A stretch of DNA of 51,582 nt. Origin: Levilactobacillus brevis ATCC 14869 = DSM 20054 (lineage in GTDB: Bacteria; Bacillota; Bacilli; Lactobacillales; Lactobacillaceae). The translations under genes were made by a program, and so were the position numbers. The stretch spans positions 95,592-147,173 of the forward strand of contig NZ_AZCP01000005.1 in assembly GCF_001433855.1 (NCBI RefSeq), read 5' to 3'. Positions 1 to 9,286 of the stretch are shown in pieces. Each line of letters begins with the position of its first letter. The stretch's first letter is position 1. The notes under the pieces are model-generated. The model saw only the letters and a program-made list of their open reading frames with translations, was not told where the DNA came from and searched no databases.

Positions 1-185
1 ACCAGCAGCGGGTCTTTGAACGATTCTATCGGGCCGATGTGTCACATTCCAACCAATTGGTTAGTGGAACCGGATTGGGCCTAGCAATTGTACGGGAGTT
101 AGTCCAGTCGCTAAACGGCAAGATTGACCTTCAAAGTGAGTTAGGTACAGGAACGACAGTAACGATGACGTTTTCAAGACAATAA
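1..185 (+). CDS. phoR: Sensor histidine kinase, C-terminal end (PhoR-type), partial
   Basis: Only the last 60 or so codons are inside the window; the reading frame is open from the left edge to a TAA at 183-185. The peptide contains FERFYRAD, typical of the ATP-lid side of HisKA/HATPase_c kinases, and the G2 box GTGLGLAIV followed by GKIDLQSELGTGTT, which closes the Bergerat ATP-binding fold. The assignment to PhoR (the phosphate-sensing membrane kinase of the PhoPR pair) is inferred from the pst operon that follows and the PHO box between them; the sensor domain cannot be seen. A terminator follows directly, so the kinase is probably the last gene of its own operon. Confidence 0.88.
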   Translation, partial: QQRVFERFYRADVSHSNQLVSGTGLGLAIVRELVQSLNGKIDLQSELGTGTTVTMTFSRQ

Positions 186-197
186 TCGCTAAATGAC

Positions 198-228
198 GAG
201 TCGGAGACAAAAGTCTCGGGCTCTTTTT
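198..228 (+). terminator. Intrinsic terminator after phoR
   Basis: The arms GAGTCGGAGAC and GTCTCGGGCTC pair around an AAAA loop with a few mismatches or wobbles, followed by five T. It separates the kinase gene from the pst promoter. The remaining bases to about 330 show no further gene or clear site. Confidence 0.8.
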
Positions 229-330
229 GTGTTTCCAAATATTAGGTGCCGAAACGGGCGCTCGCTAACCGCCTTTTGTCTCACTCTCGTTTTGGAGCGC
301 AGACGATTAAATTGACTAATTCGGGTTATA

Positions 331-384
331 TTTACACAACCTTTACAATACGTCTACATGACATTTACATTGCTCCGCTATACT
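331..384 (+). promoter_or_regulatory. pst promoter with four-copy PHO box
   Basis: Four direct hexamers, TTTACA at 331, TTTACA at 342, TCTACA at 353 and TTTACA at 364, are spaced exactly 11 bp apart, and a -10 element TATACT lies at 379-384. In Bacillus, PhoP~P dimers bind TT(A/C/T)ACA direct repeats with 11-bp periodicity between about -60 and -20 of activated promoters; the placement here fits that class. There is no good -35 hexamer, as expected for an activator-dependent promoter. That PhoP binds here is inference from this match and from the adjoining kinase and pst genes. Confidence 0.87.
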
Positions 385-436
385 AGCTTTTGAAATGGTT
401 GAGCCGCGACGCTCAACTGACTAGGAGGTCAACGGT

Positions 437-1318
437 ATGTCGAAAAAACGCTGGGTGCAAGGACTCGTGCTGGTTATCTTAATGGCATTGGGAATTTATG
501 CTTACCAGACGCGTGAGGTCAGTCATGCGGGTGAATCAATCACAGCAGTTGGTTCTACGGCACTACAACCGCTCGTAGAAGCAGCTGGTGAACAGTATAC
601 GGGTGAACATCTCGGAACGTTTATTAACGTGCAGGGTGGCGGTACTGGAACCGGACTTAGCCAGATTCAAGAAGGTGCGGTTCAGATTGGTAATTCCGAC
701 CTATTTGCTGGGGAACAAAAAGGGATTAACGCCCGGCAATTGGTGGATCATCGGGTTGCCGTTGTTGGAATTACGCCCATCGTGAATAAAAAAGTGGGCG
801 TGAAAAACCTCTCAACTAATCAATTAATCAAAATTTTTACGGGTCAGATTACCAATTGGAAAGAAGTTGGAGGGGCGGATCAGAGCATCGTGTTGATCAA
901 CCGGGCGCAAGGAAGTGGCACTCGGGCCACTTTTGAACAATTTGGCTTGGCCAATCATCGTTCTAAGACAGCTCAGGAACAAGATTCTTCTGGAATGGTG
1001 CGCACAATTGTGGCGACGACCCCCGGTGCAATCAGTTACGTTGCTTTTTCTTACGTCAATAAAACGGTGCAAGCCTTGTCGTTAAATCATGTTGCACCGA
1101 CAGAGGTGAATGTGACGACAAATGATTGGCGAATCTGGTCTTATGAACATCTCTACACCAAAGGCCAACCAACCGGTCTGACGAAAGCTTTTATCACTTA
1201 CGTTCAGTCGCCGGCTATTCAAAATACGTTGGTGCGGCAATTAGGTTACTTGTCACCGGATCAAATGTTGGTGGAACGGGATGCTAATGGACATATTACT
1301 AAGACAGGAGGGGCCTAG
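437..1318 (+). CDS. pstS: Phosphate ABC transporter, substrate-binding protein PstS
   Basis: Extracytoplasmic phosphate receptor that delivers Pi to PstCA. Residues 1-23 form a signal sequence or anchor (basic MSKKR, then a hydrophobic stretch to about 22). The mature part has the PstS fold signatures AVGSTALQPL (about 37-46), the glycine-rich GGGTGTG, NSDLFAG and NRAQGSGTRATFEQF, whose Ser, Thr and Arg coordinate phosphate in this family. 293 residues is usual. The start has AGGAGG nine bases upstream. There is no cysteine in the signal region, so it is not a classical lipoprotein; it may stay tethered by its N-terminal helix or be released. First gene of pstSCAB1B2-phoU; its TAG abuts the pstC ATG. 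Confidence 0.95.
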   Translation: MSKKRWVQGLVLVILMALGIYAYQTREVSHAGESITAVGSTALQPLVEAAGEQYTGEHLGTFINVQGGGTGTGLSQIQEGAVQIGNSDLFAGEQKGINARQLVDHRVAVVGITPIVNKKVGVKNLSTNQLIKIFTGQITNWKEVGGADQSIVLINRAQGSGTRATFEQFGLANHRSKTAQEQDSSGMVRTIVATTPGAISYVAFSYVNKTVQALSLNHVAPTEVNVTTNDWRIWSYEHLYTKGQPTGLTKAFITYVQSPAIQNTLVRQLGYLSPDQMLVERDANGHITKTGGA

Positions 1319-2245
1319 ATGGATAACAAGCAATTAGAGCAACAGTTAAAGCGGCGTTCGAAAGCCGCTAAATTGGAAATCTGGGGGCGAACCATCAGTC
1401 TGACGGCCTTGTTACTGATTGTTGCCGTGGTGGTCGCCATTATTGGATTTGTGGCTTCAAAGGGAATTGCGACGTTTACCAGTAATCACGTCAATCTTTG
1501 GGATTTTCTGTCTGGCAAAAATTGGAATCCAGGTATCACGGACGCGCATGGTAAACCAGAAGTGGGCGCACTGCCCATGATTGTTGGCTCCTTTCTGATT
1601 ACGATTCTGTCAGCCATTGTCGCAACACCATTTGCGATCGGTACGGCAGTCTTTATGAATGAAATTTCGCCTAATCGTGGCGCCAAGATCTTGCAGCCAG
1701 TAACAGAGCTGTTGGTGGGAATTCCATCAGTTGTTTATGGGTTTATTGGTTTATCCGTAGTTGTTCCGGCGACGCGAGCCATCTTTGGTGGTAGTGGCTT
1801 TGGGATTTTATCGGGAACTTGTGTGTTGTTTGTGATGATCTTGCCGACAGTGACATCCATGAGTGCGGATGCCTTAAAGGCCGTTCCCCGTTACTACCGA
1901 GAAGCATCACTGGCATTGGGAGCGACGCAGTGGCAAACGATTTATAAAGTTGTCCTGCGAGCTGCTACGCCAGGACTCATGACTGCCGTAGTATTCGGTA
2001 TGGCGCGAGCATTCGGTGAAGCACTAGCCGTTCAAATGGTGATTGGGAATGCGGCGTTAATGCCAAGTAGTTTAGTGTCCCCCTCGGCAACCTTAACGTC
2101 TGTGTTAACAACAGGTATTGGTAATACGGTGATGGGTTCACTACAAAATAACGCCTTGTGGTCACTAGCATTAGTGCTGTTATTAATGTCACTCGTCTTT
2201 AACCTGATTATTCGCTTAATTGGTCGAAAGGGGCGCTTGCAATAA
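1319..2245 (+). CDS. pstC: Phosphate ABC transporter permease PstC
   Basis: One of the two membrane subunits of the high-affinity phosphate importer. A cytoplasmic N-terminus (1-22) is followed by TM1 (about 24-46), an extracellular segment, and five further hydrophobic helices. The binding-protein-dependent transport EAA loop, EASLALGATQWQTI with downstream LRAATPG, lies at about 195-219 and is the docking site for PstB. 308 residues is normal for the family. The ATG directly follows the pstS stop; AGGAGGGG in the end of pstS is its ribosome site. The stop overlaps the pstA start (TAATG), suggesting translational coupling. Confidence 0.95.
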   Translation: MDNKQLEQQLKRRSKAAKLEIWGRTISLTALLLIVAVVVAIIGFVASKGIATFTSNHVNLWDFLSGKNWNPGITDAHGKPEVGALPMIVGSFLITILSAIVATPFAIGTAVFMNEISPNRGAKILQPVTELLVGIPSVVYGFIGLSVVVPATRAIFGGSGFGILSGTCVLFVMILPTVTSMSADALKAVPRYYREASLALGATQWQTIYKVVLRAATPGLMTAVVFGMARAFGEALAVQMVIGNAALMPSSLVSPSATLTSVLTTGIGNTVMGSLQNNALWSLALVLLLMSLVFNLIIRLIGRKGRLQ

Positions 2246-3129
2246 TGAATTCCAAAACACAAAATAAAGTCGCCATTGGCGGACTTTACGGCATTGCGGG
2301 CCTAGTGGTTCTCATCTTATTGGCGCTGCTAGGTTATATCTTAATCAGTGGGTTGCCACAGTTAAACTGGCACTTTTTAACGGCACCCGCTAAGGCCTTT
2401 CTCAAGGGCGGTGGTGTAGGCGTTCAGCTATTCAATTCGTTTTATTTACTGATTTTGGCCATGTTGATCTCGTTTCCTATTGCTCTTGGTGCCGCGATTT
2501 ACCTTTATGAGTATGCTAAGGATAATTGGGTGACCACCACGATTCGAACGGCCATTGAAATTTTGAGTTCATTACCGTCTGTTGTGGTTGGCCTGTTTGG
2601 CTTTCTCTTCTTCGTTGTTAAGTTACGCTTGGGATTTTCCATTCTTTCAGGCGCGTTTGCCTTAACTTTCTTCAATTTACCGTTATTGACGCGGAGTATT
2701 GAAGATTCGCTACGGACGATTAGTGACGTTCAGCGTGAGGGGGGACTAGCCTTGGGATTGTCACGATGGGAGACCGTTACCCGTGTGATTTTACCAGCTG
2801 CTGTTCCCAGCATCTTAACCGGTGTTATTCTGAGTGCGGGCCGGGTGTTTGGGGAAGCGGCTGCGTTGATTTACACGGCCGGACAAAGTGCCCCAGCTTT
2901 GAATTTCGCTGATTGGAATCCCTTCAACATTTCCAGTCCCTTGAATCCGATGCGACCAGCTGAAACTTTAGCCGTACACATTTGGAAAATTAATTCTGAA
3001 GGGATTATGCCAGACGCTAAAGCCATTTCGTCTGGATCATCGGCCGTGTTGGTTCTGGCTATATTATTGTTTAACTTTGCCGCCCGTTACCTGGGCAAGC
3101 GTTTATACAAACGACTAACGTCGGCCTAA
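2245..3129 (+). CDS. pstA: Phosphate ABC transporter permease PstA
   Basis: Second membrane subunit of the phosphate importer, pairing with PstC. Six hydrophobic segments are visible, the first at about 13-35, with the EAA loop REGGLALGLSRWETV followed by ILPAAVPSILTG at about 164-193. Length (294 residues) is typical. It starts by a one-base overlap with the pstC stop and ends 12 bases before pstB1, behind a strong AAGGAGG. The order C-A-B-B-U supports the assignment between the two similar permeases. Confidence 0.95.
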   Translation: MNSKTQNKVAIGGLYGIAGLVVLILLALLGYILISGLPQLNWHFLTAPAKAFLKGGGVGVQLFNSFYLLILAMLISFPIALGAAIYLYEYAKDNWVTTTIRTAIEILSSLPSVVVGLFGFLFFVVKLRLGFSILSGAFALTFFNLPLLTRSIEDSLRTISDVQREGGLALGLSRWETVTRVILPAAVPSILTGVILSAGRVFGEAAALIYTAGQSAPALNFADWNPFNISSPLNPMRPAETLAVHIWKINSEGIMPDAKAISSGSSAVLVLAILLFNFAARYLGKRLYKRLTSA

Positions 3130-3141
3130 GGAGGACACGCC

Positions 3142-3966
3142 ATGTTTATTAATAATGATGTTACCAAGGCGGCCGAAATGGAAGAACGGCACGTGATTAA
3201 GATGACCGATCCAAAACATCCAGTCATTTTGTCAACAGAAGACCTGCATGTGTTTTATGGAAAAAAGGAAGCACTATTTGAGGGTGACCTTGAGTTTGCT
3301 AGTAATCAAATCACGGCGCTGATTGGACCGTCGGGTTCGGGAAAATCAACCTTTTTACGCTCATTGAATCGAATGAATGATCGGATTGCGACGGTAACCG
3401 GTCGGATTATGTATCGTGGCGTGGACATCAATCAGCCGGCCGTTGACGTGTACGAGATGCGCCGGCGAGTAGGCATGGTTTTCCAACGGCCCAATCCATT
3501 CGCCAAGTCGATTTACGACAACATTGCTTTTGCTTTGCAGTTACGGGGGGTAACGAATAAGCAACAGCTAGATGAGATTGTGGAAACGTCACTTAAACAA
3601 GCGGCTTTGTGGGAACAAGTCAAAGATGATTTGAATAAGAGTGCCTTGGCGTTGTCTGGGGGGCAAGCGCAGCGGTTGTGTATTGCGCGTGCCATTGCCG
3701 TTAAGCCAGATATCTTGTTACTAGACGAACCGGCCAGTGCCTTAGATCCAGTGTCAACGAGCCAATTAGAAGATACGTTGTTGGAATTAAAGCAGCATTA
3801 TACCATCATTATCGTGACGCACAATATGCAACAAGCTGGGCGAATTAGTGAATATACGGCCTTTTTTAACCAAGGGCGTGTGTTGGAATATGATACAACC
3901 AGCCATATCTTTACCAATCCATCGGTACAGGTAACGAGTGATTATGTTTCGGGGAACTTTGGCTAA
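3142..3966 (+). CDS. pstB1: Phosphate ABC transporter ATP-binding protein PstB (first copy)
   Basis: ATPase that powers PstCA. Walker [10 protein letters not shown] is at about 62-70, the Q-loop in [10 protein letters not shown] at about 111-120, the ABC signature LSGGQAQ at about 171-177, Walker B ILLLDE at about 191-196, and a switch histidine in VTHNM. It carries about 22 to 25 extra N-terminal residues compared with the second copy. Internal methionines at codons 13 and 21 could be starts, but AAGGAGG fits the ATG at 3142. Tandem pstB genes are common in lactobacilli; whether the copies form a heterodimer is not visible. Confidence 0.94.
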   Translation: MFINNDVTKAAEMEERHVIKMTDPKHPVILSTEDLHVFYGKKEALFEGDLEFASNQITALIGPSGSGKSTFLRSLNRMNDRIATVTGRIMYRGVDINQPAVDVYEMRRRVGMVFQRPNPFAKSIYDNIAFALQLRGVTNKQQLDEIVETSLKQAALWEQVKDDLNKSALALSGGQAQRLCIARAIAVKPDILLLDEPASALDPVSTSQLEDTLLELKQHYTIIIVTHNMQQAGRISEYTAFFNQGRVLEYDTTSHIFTNPSVQVTSDYVSGNFG

Positions 3967-3981
3967 GAGGAGGAACAAATA

Positions 3982-4740
3982 ATGAGTAAGGAAATTTTAA
4001 CGACCAAGGATCTACATTTATACTACGGTGACAAGGAAGCCTTGAAGGGCATCAACTTGAACTTCAATGAGAAGGGCATCACCGCCTTAATTGGTCCCTC
4101 AGGGTGTGGGAAGTCAACCTACTTGCGGACGTTAAATCGGATGAATGATTTAATTCCTAACGTCACGATTACGGGAACCATCAAATTCAAAGGAGCCGAT
4201 CTGTATTCACCCAATGCCGACACGGTTCAGATTCGTAAAGAGATTGGCATGGTATTTCAACAACCCAATCCCTTCCCATTTTCCATTTACGATAACGTAA
4301 TTTACGGGTTACGTATCGCCGGAGAAAAAGATAAAGAAAAATTAGATGCGGTCGTTGAAAAATCCTTGCGTCAAGCAGCGGTGTGGGATGAGGTGAAAGA
4401 TCACCTGCATGAAAGTGCACTAGCGCTATCAGGTGGACAGCAACAACGGGTCTGCATTGCTCGCGTTTTAGCGGTTTCGCCTGAGATTATCTTACTTGAT
4501 GAACCAACTAGTGCGCTAGATCCAGTGTCAAGTAGTCAAATCGAAGCAACCCTCTTGAATTTACGCCACGATTATACGATTATTACAGTAACTCACAACT
4601 TACAACAGGCATCACGGATTGCGGATCGGACGGCATTCTTTATGAATGGTGAGTTAATCGAAGTGGATCAAACTAAGAACATCTTTATGAACCCAGCAAA
4701 TAAGCAAACGGAAGACTACATTAGTGGTCGCTTTGGATAA
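3982..4740 (+). CDS. pstB2: Phosphate ABC transporter ATP-binding protein PstB (second copy)
   Basis: Second ATPase of the importer. Walker [10 protein letters not shown] is at about 38-46, [18 protein letters not shown] is the Pst-type Q-loop, the signature LSGGQQQRV is at about 149-157, Walker B IILLDE follows, then SALDP and [10 protein letters not shown]. 252 residues is the standard PstB length, so this copy is the more canonical of the two. It is preceded by AAGAGGAGG and followed 11 bases later by phoU. Confidence 0.95.
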   Translation: MSKEILTTKDLHLYYGDKEALKGINLNFNEKGITALIGPSGCGKSTYLRTLNRMNDLIPNVTITGTIKFKGADLYSPNADTVQIRKEIGMVFQQPNPFPFSIYDNVIYGLRIAGEKDKEKLDAVVEKSLRQAAVWDEVKDHLHESALALSGGQQQRVCIARVLAVSPEIILLDEPTSALDPVSSSQIEATLLNLRHDYTIITVTHNLQQASRIADRTAFFMNGELIEVDQTKNIFMNPANKQTEDYISGRFG

Positions 4741-4751
4741 GGAGGCAGTTT

Positions 4752-5432
4752 ATGCGTAGACTATTTGATGACGAGTTGGCAGATTTAGATGCGGACTTTA
4801 CTGAAATGGGGATGTTGGTCAGCGAAGTGATCGAGCAGGCGGTAGAGTCGTTTACCAATCGAGATGCCGTAGCGGCCCAAAAAATAATTGACCAGGATCA
4901 CCAAATTAATGAACGAGAAATTGCGTTGGAAAAAAAGACATTTGAAATGATCGCGTTATACCAACCGGTGACCACTGACCTGCGAGAAATTGTGACGATT
5001 CTAAAAGCAGTGTCGGAGCTAGAACGAGCGGGGGATCATGCGCGTAACATCGCGCATGCCACCATTAAATTTGGTGATAAGCAAAAAATTCCAGTGATCG
5101 AGCAATTGATCGGGCAGATGGGACACTTGACGACCCAAATGGTTAAAGATGTTTTGAGTGCTTACGTTAACAAAGATGAGCACGAAGCCCGCGAGTTAGC
5201 GGCAGTTGACCGGCAGCTAGATGACTTGAATCACCAAGTACGAGCCGATAGCTATCAGCAAATGCGGTTGGATGCAGCATTTGAAACGGGAGCTTCAATT
5301 TACCTGAATGTAGCGCAGGATTTAAGCCGGATTGGTGATTATGTGACTAATGTCTGTGAATGGATTATTTACCTCAAGTCAGGCCAAATCATTGAGTTAA
5401 ATTCAGCTAGTCAATCTGATACGACTGATTAA
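4752..5432 (+). CDS. phoU: Phosphate transport system regulator PhoU
   Basis: Two helical PhoU repeats fill the 226 residues. Metal-binding family motifs are visible as AVSELERAGDHARNIA in the first half and DLSRIGDYVTNVCEW in the second (E/DxxxD pattern). In other bacteria PhoU sits on the Pst complex and restrains PhoR kinase signalling when phosphate is sufficient; as the last pst gene beside a PhoR-like kinase it most likely does so here. The start has AAGGAGG eight bases upstream. Confidence 0.94.
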   Translation: MRRLFDDELADLDADFTEMGMLVSEVIEQAVESFTNRDAVAAQKIIDQDHQINEREIALEKKTFEMIALYQPVTTDLREIVTILKAVSELERAGDHARNIAHATIKFGDKQKIPVIEQLIGQMGHLTTQMVKDVLSAYVNKDEHEARELAAVDRQLDDLNHQVRADSYQQMRLDAAFETGASIYLNVAQDLSRIGDYVTNVCEWIIYLKSGQIIELNSASQSDTTD

Positions 5433-5471
5433 GCACCCTAAACGTTAACCAAAACTGAAGATTTATGACAA

Positions 5472-5501
5472 CGGTCACTGAAGACTTGCTTTCAGTGGCC
5501 G
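5472..5501 (+). terminator. Possible terminator after phoU
   Basis: CGGTCACTGAA and TTCAGTGGCCG can form an 11-bp stem (one G-U pair) around a short loop. The tail CTTTCGCTATT is only weakly T-rich, so it may be an inefficient terminator or a mRNA-stabilising hairpin. Confidence 0.5.
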
Positions 5502-5555
5502 CTTTCGCTATTCTGAGCCTATCGGGGAAGTTATTAAAAAAATCCCTTTAAATGA

Positions 5556-5586
5556 TTGGCTTTTAACACAGTTAATCAGATATGAT
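5556..5586 (+). promoter_or_regulatory. Candidate promoter of the PspC-holin pair
   Basis: TATGAT at 5581-5586 is a good -10 element. The best -35 is TTGGCT at 5556, with a rather long 19-bp spacer. It is the only plausible promoter in the gap after phoU. Confidence 0.45.
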
Positions 5587-5625
5587 AGACTTAATCTAAT
5601 AACTGATAAAAAGGAGTGTCCGCCT

Positions 5626-5955
5626 ATGGCAGAAAAAAAGCGTCTAGTCCGTTCTCGTACGAATCGTTTGATTGGTGGGGTATTGGGCGGAATTGCAGAG
5701 TATTTTGATTGGAATGCTAATTTATTACGGGTGATTTATGTGTTAATTTCACTTGCCATTCCTACTCATGGCTTGTTGGGGTTGATGGTGTATGTCGTGG
5801 TCATGAGCTTCATGCCACTGGATGATTCCCGGCCAGCTGGTCCTGGTTTTAAGGATCTCTTTCGTGGTAGTTCTGAGCCGCAACGACCAGACCGTAAAGT
5901 TATCCATGATGTCACGGAACAAGATGTTAAGGATTCACATAAGGGGGAAAATTAA
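5626..5955 (+). CDS. PspC domain envelope stress protein
   Basis: A 109-residue membrane protein with the PspC signature RLIGGVLGGIAEYFDWN at about 14-30, then one or two hydrophobic segments (about 34-68). The C-terminal 35 residues are charged and probably cytoplasmic. PspC proteins respond to membrane stress in the phage-shock and Lia-type systems; no PspA-like partner is in this window. The ATG has AAGGAG upstream, and the gene ends directly before the next start, so the two form one unit. Confidence 0.88.
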   Translation: MAEKKRLVRSRTNRLIGGVLGGIAEYFDWNANLLRVIYVLISLAIPTHGLLGLMVYVVVMSFMPLDDSRPAGPGFKDLFRGSSEPQRPDRKVIHDVTEQDVKDSHKGEN

Positions 5956-6327
5956 ATGCGGTTTTGGCCCCGGATTTTTGTTAATGCCTTAATTTTCCTT
6001 GCGTTAGCTGGTTTCTTCCAAAGCTCACTCGCTGGGTCGTTTCAAAATTCATTTTATGTCTCCAGTGTCTGGGTGGCATTGATTGCGAGCTTAGTCTTAG
6101 CCCTGTTAAATGCGGTGGTGAAGCCCATTCTGTTCGTTTTGTCGCTGCCAATTACCATCCTCACATTGGGATTATTTAGTGTCGTGATCAACGCGGCCAT
6201 GCTGGAATTGACGTCGTGGTTTGTCGGGAGTAGCTTTGCTTTTGCCTCGTTTGGCACGACGTTGATTATTGCGATTGTAATGTCGTTATGTAATGCGATT
6301 ATCAGTGATCATTTTGCCCAGCATTAA
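5956..6327 (+). CDS. Phage holin family 4-TM membrane protein (PF04020-like)
   Basis: 123 residues made almost entirely of four hydrophobic helices (about 5-23, 32-51, 56-80, 94-118), with LNAVVKPILFVLSLPITILTLGLF, the diagnostic stretch of this family. Despite the family name these are ordinary chromosomal proteins of unknown function and no phage gene is nearby. It follows pspC with no gap (ribosome site AAGGGGG inside the end of pspC) and precedes hprK, a neighbourhood I recall from other lactobacilli. Confidence 0.85.
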   Translation: MRFWPRIFVNALIFLALAGFFQSSLAGSFQNSFYVSSVWVALIASLVLALLNAVVKPILFVLSLPITILTLGLFSVVINAAMLELTSWFVGSSFAFASFGTTLIIAIVMSLCNAIISDHFAQH

Positions 6328-6371
6328 GTTGTGAATAACGATTTAATTTGGTAGGAGTCACTACCGGAAAG

Positions 6372-6380
6372 TGCTAAAAT
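6372..6380 (+). promoter_or_regulatory. Extended -10 promoter of hprK
   Basis: TGCTAAAAT is an extended -10 element about 35 bases before the hprK start. No correctly spaced -35 is visible; TTGGTA at 6348 is 21 bp away. Confidence 0.5.
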
Positions 6381-6415
6381 TAAAGTAGTTTACGATGTAG
6401 TAAGGAGGAGCGCCC

Positions 6416-7351
6416 ATGACCGAAAGTGTCACAGTGGCCGAACTCGTCAAAGCGAACCGCTTGGATGTATATACGGGTAAAGACAATTTAGATCGAAAAA
6501 TTACGACTAGTGATATTTCACGACCTGGATTGGAATTAACCGGTTATTTTAATTACTACCCGGCGAAACGGGTTCAACTATTAGGAATTACCGAAACATC
6601 CTTTGCTAAAGGGATGAGTCATAAAGAACTGTTAAATGTTATGCGTAAAATGTGTCAGCCAGAAACACCTGCGTTTGTTATTTCCACCCAATTAGATCCA
6701 CCAGAGGAATTAACGCAGTCTGCCGAAGAGGCCGGAATCCCAATTTTGGGTACCAAGCTGACAACGTCGCGGGTTTTGAGTAATATGACCAACTTCTTAG
6801 AAGGCAAACTCGCCGAACGTCAATCTGTTCACGGGGTCTTGGTGGATATCTATGGTGTTGGGGTCATGATTACCGGAGATTCTGGTGTTGGTAAAAGTGA
6901 AACTGCTTTGGAACTGGTTAAACGGGGTCATCGACTGATTGCGGATGATCGAGTAGAGGTTTATCAACAAGATGAACAAACCTTAGTTGGTGCTGCACCA
7001 GCCATTCTAAGTCACCTATTAGAAATTCGGGGGATTGGGATTATTGATGTGATGAATCTCTTTGGTGCTGGCGCTGTCCGAAGCGAAACGGATATCGACC
7101 TGATTGTCCACCTAGAGTTGTGGCAAGATGATAATCATTTTGATCGCCTAGGCAATAATAGTGAAACCCAACGCTTCTTTGACGTCGTGGTACCTAAGAT
7201 TAGTATCCCCGTTAAGACAGGGCGAAACCTAGCAATCATCATTGAAGCGGCGGCGATGAATTTCCGCGCACGTTCAATGGGTTACGATGCAACCAAAGTG
7301 TTTGATGACAATCTAAAGCGCTTAATTAAACAAAATGCGAATAAATCATAA
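6416..7351 (+). CDS. hprK: HPr kinase/phosphorylase
   Basis: Bifunctional sensor that phosphorylates HPr at Ser46 with ATP or PPi and removes it with Pi, setting CcpA-dependent carbon catabolite control. 311 residues is usual. The N-terminal domain (1-130) ends in [17 protein letters not shown]. The catalytic domain has Walker A GDSGVGKS at about 154-161, LIADDRVEV, and the family signature [18 protein letters not shown] at about 202-221. The start is preceded by AAGGAGG. Head of the hprK-lgt-gpsA-galU cluster. Confidence 0.96.
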   Translation: MTESVTVAELVKANRLDVYTGKDNLDRKITTSDISRPGLELTGYFNYYPAKRVQLLGITETSFAKGMSHKELLNVMRKMCQPETPAFVISTQLDPPEELTQSAEEAGIPILGTKLTTSRVLSNMTNFLEGKLAERQSVHGVLVDIYGVGVMITGDSGVGKSETALELVKRGHRLIADDRVEVYQQDEQTLVGAAPAILSHLLEIRGIGIIDVMNLFGAGAVRSETDIDLIVHLELWQDDNHFDRLGNNSETQRFFDVVVPKISIPVKTGRNLAIIIEAAAMNFRARSMGYDATKVFDDNLKRLIKQNANKS

Positions 7352-7356
7352 GGGAG

Positions 7357-8220
7357 ATGGGCGTTATCTTTTCACCAATTGTGGCGGCGCTTAACCCCAT
7401 CGCCATTCATTTAGGACCAATTGCGGTTCACTGGTACGGCGTCATTATCGCGACGGGGGTCATCATTGCGGTGACACTAGCGGTGCGTGAGGGTCGTCGT
7501 CGAGGCATTAATCCGGATGATATTTATGACATGATTTTATGGGCTCTGCCGGCAGCCCTAATTGCCGCCCGGCTATATTATGTGATTTTTAATTGGAGTT
7601 ATTACGCGCAGCATGCCAGTGAGATAATTGCAATCTGGGATGGAGGAATTGCCATCTATGGGTCCTTAATTGGGGCTGGAATTGTGGTGGTTCTCTTCTG
7701 TCGTTCACGGTTCATTCCCACGTGGCTGATGCTTGATGTGGCCGCACCGACGGTTATTTTAGGTCAAGCTATTGGTCGTTGGGGTAATTTCATGAATCAA
7801 GAGGCGTTTGGTCGCGTGACGAGTTTAGCCTTTTTACAAGGGCTTCATCTACCTCACTGGATTATTAGTCAAATGTTGATTAACGGTGCCTACCGTCAAC
7901 CAACGTTTTTGTATGAATCCACGTGGAGTTTGATGGGATTCGTCGTGTTAATGAGTTTGCGGCACTATCCTGGTTTATTCAAGCAGGGTGAAGTATTCTT
8001 GGCTTACGTCATGTGGTATTCGTTTGGCCGCTTTTTCATTGAAGGCATGCGCACAGATAGCTTGTGGTTATTCCACCTGTTGCGGATTTCGCAAGCGTTG
8101 TCTGTCGTATTATTTGTCGGTGCATTAGTGATTTGGATTTACCGTCGGCGCGCAACAACGCCACCAATTGATTATCTAGCGGGCAATCCATTTCGCGAAA
8201 AAACCAATCTTTCTAAATAA
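7357..8220 (+). CDS. lgt: Prolipoprotein diacylglyceryl transferase
   Basis: Integral membrane enzyme that moves diacylglycerol from phosphatidylglycerol to the lipobox cysteine of prolipoproteins. Seven hydrophobic segments fit the family; hallmarks are HWYGVII (about 25-31), [14 protein letters not shown] (about 93-106) and the Lgt signature [13 protein letters not shown] at about 140-152. The Shine-Dalgarno AGGGAG touches the ATG with no spacer, an unfavourable arrangement, so initiation may really occur a few codons later at a non-ATG codon. Five bases separate it from hprK. Confidence 0.94.
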   Translation: MGVIFSPIVAALNPIAIHLGPIAVHWYGVIIATGVIIAVTLAVREGRRRGINPDDIYDMILWALPAALIAARLYYVIFNWSYYAQHASEIIAIWDGGIAIYGSLIGAGIVVVLFCRSRFIPTWLMLDVAAPTVILGQAIGRWGNFMNQEAFGRVTSLAFLQGLHLPHWIISQMLINGAYRQPTFLYESTWSLMGFVVLMSLRHYPGLFKQGEVFLAYVMWYSFGRFFIEGMRTDSLWLFHLLRISQALSVVLFVGALVIWIYRRRATTPPIDYLAGNPFREKTNLSK

Positions 8221-8235
8221 GGAGAATCCATTACT

Positions 8236-9249
8236 ATGTCAGAGAAAATTGCAGTACTCGGTGCCGGTTCGTGGGGCTCGATTTTAGCGAGCGTCTTGGA
8301 TGAAAACGGACATGATGTTCGGCTATGGTCATACAACCCCAAACAGGTTGAAGAATTGAATACGCAACATACCAATACCCACTACATCAAGGACTTTACG
8401 TTTTCTCCTTCGCTAGTGGCTTACTCCGATTTAGCGAGTGCCTTAACGGATGTAGATGCGATCTTATTCGTTGTCCCAACGAAAGCCATTCGTTCGGTGG
8501 CGGGTCAAGTGGCAACTATTTTGCAAGATCAGCACTTACAACCACAATTAATTCATGCTAGCAAGGGGATTGAACAACAGACCTATAAGCGGCTCTCTCA
8601 AGTTTTGGAAGAAGAAATTCCAGCTGAGAATCGCCAGGCGGTTACGGTCTTGTCTGGTCCTAGTCACGCGGAAGATGTGGCCCGTAAAGATATTACGTTG
8701 GTTACTGCTGCCAGTGCTAGCCCAGAGGCTGCCAAATATGTGCAAAAGTTGTTCATGACATCCTACTTCCGGGTTTACACTAATCCAGATATTATTGGGG
8801 TTGAAATTGGTGCAGCTTTGAAGAATATTATTGCGTTGGGTGCTGGTGCACTACACGGCTTGGGCTATGGCGATAATGCTAAAGCGGCCTTGATGACGCG
8901 TGGCCTAGCTGAAATTTCACGACTAGGGACATCGTTTGGCGCTGATCCTATGACCTTCATTGGACTATCCGGTGTTGGTGATATTATCGTGACGGCGACA
9001 AGCTCAAATTCACGTAATTGGCGCGCTGGTGATGAACTGGGACGTGGTGAAGCTTTAGATGATGTTATTAACCATATGGGGATGGTTATTGAAGGCTTAG
9101 CAACCACCAAGGCGGCATACGAGCTTTCCCGTGAACGTGGTGTCTCAATGCCGATCACGGAAGCCATCTATCAAGTCATTTATGAAGGAAAGGACATTCG
9201 CACCGCAATTTCTGATTTAATGCAACGCGAAGGTCGATCTGAATTTTAG
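8236..9249 (+). CDS. gpsA: NAD(P)-dependent glycerol-3-phosphate dehydrogenase
   Basis: Makes sn-glycerol-3-phosphate from dihydroxyacetone phosphate for phospholipid and lipoteichoic acid synthesis. The Rossmann motif GAGSWG is at about 9-14. [18 protein letters not shown], and the catalytic-lysine segment [15 protein letters not shown] with [13 protein letters not shown] are in place. 337 residues is standard. Ribosome site AAGGAG; 15 bases after lgt, consistent with a membrane-biogenesis operon. Confidence 0.96.
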   Translation: MSEKIAVLGAGSWGSILASVLDENGHDVRLWSYNPKQVEELNTQHTNTHYIKDFTFSPSLVAYSDLASALTDVDAILFVVPTKAIRSVAGQVATILQDQHLQPQLIHASKGIEQQTYKRLSQVLEEEIPAENRQAVTVLSGPSHAEDVARKDITLVTAASASPEAAKYVQKLFMTSYFRVYTNPDIIGVEIGAALKNIIALGAGALHGLGYGDNAKAALMTRGLAEISRLGTSFGADPMTFIGLSGVGDIIVTATSSNSRNWRAGDELGRGEALDDVINHMGMVIEGLATTKAAYELSRERGVSMPITEAIYQVIYEGKDIRTAISDLMQREGRSEF

Positions 9250-9286
9250 GAATACTCTGGGGATACTGAGGAAGGAACGTTTAATT

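Noticed and set aside
229-330. GC-rich words (GGGCGCTC, GGAGCGC) in the phoR-pstS gap
   Set aside because: They do not form a stable paired structure at reasonable distance and match no known element.
5956-6327. Holin-family gene as a sign of prophage
   Set aside because: The family is common in bacterial chromosomes, and no lysin, structural or integrase gene is nearby.
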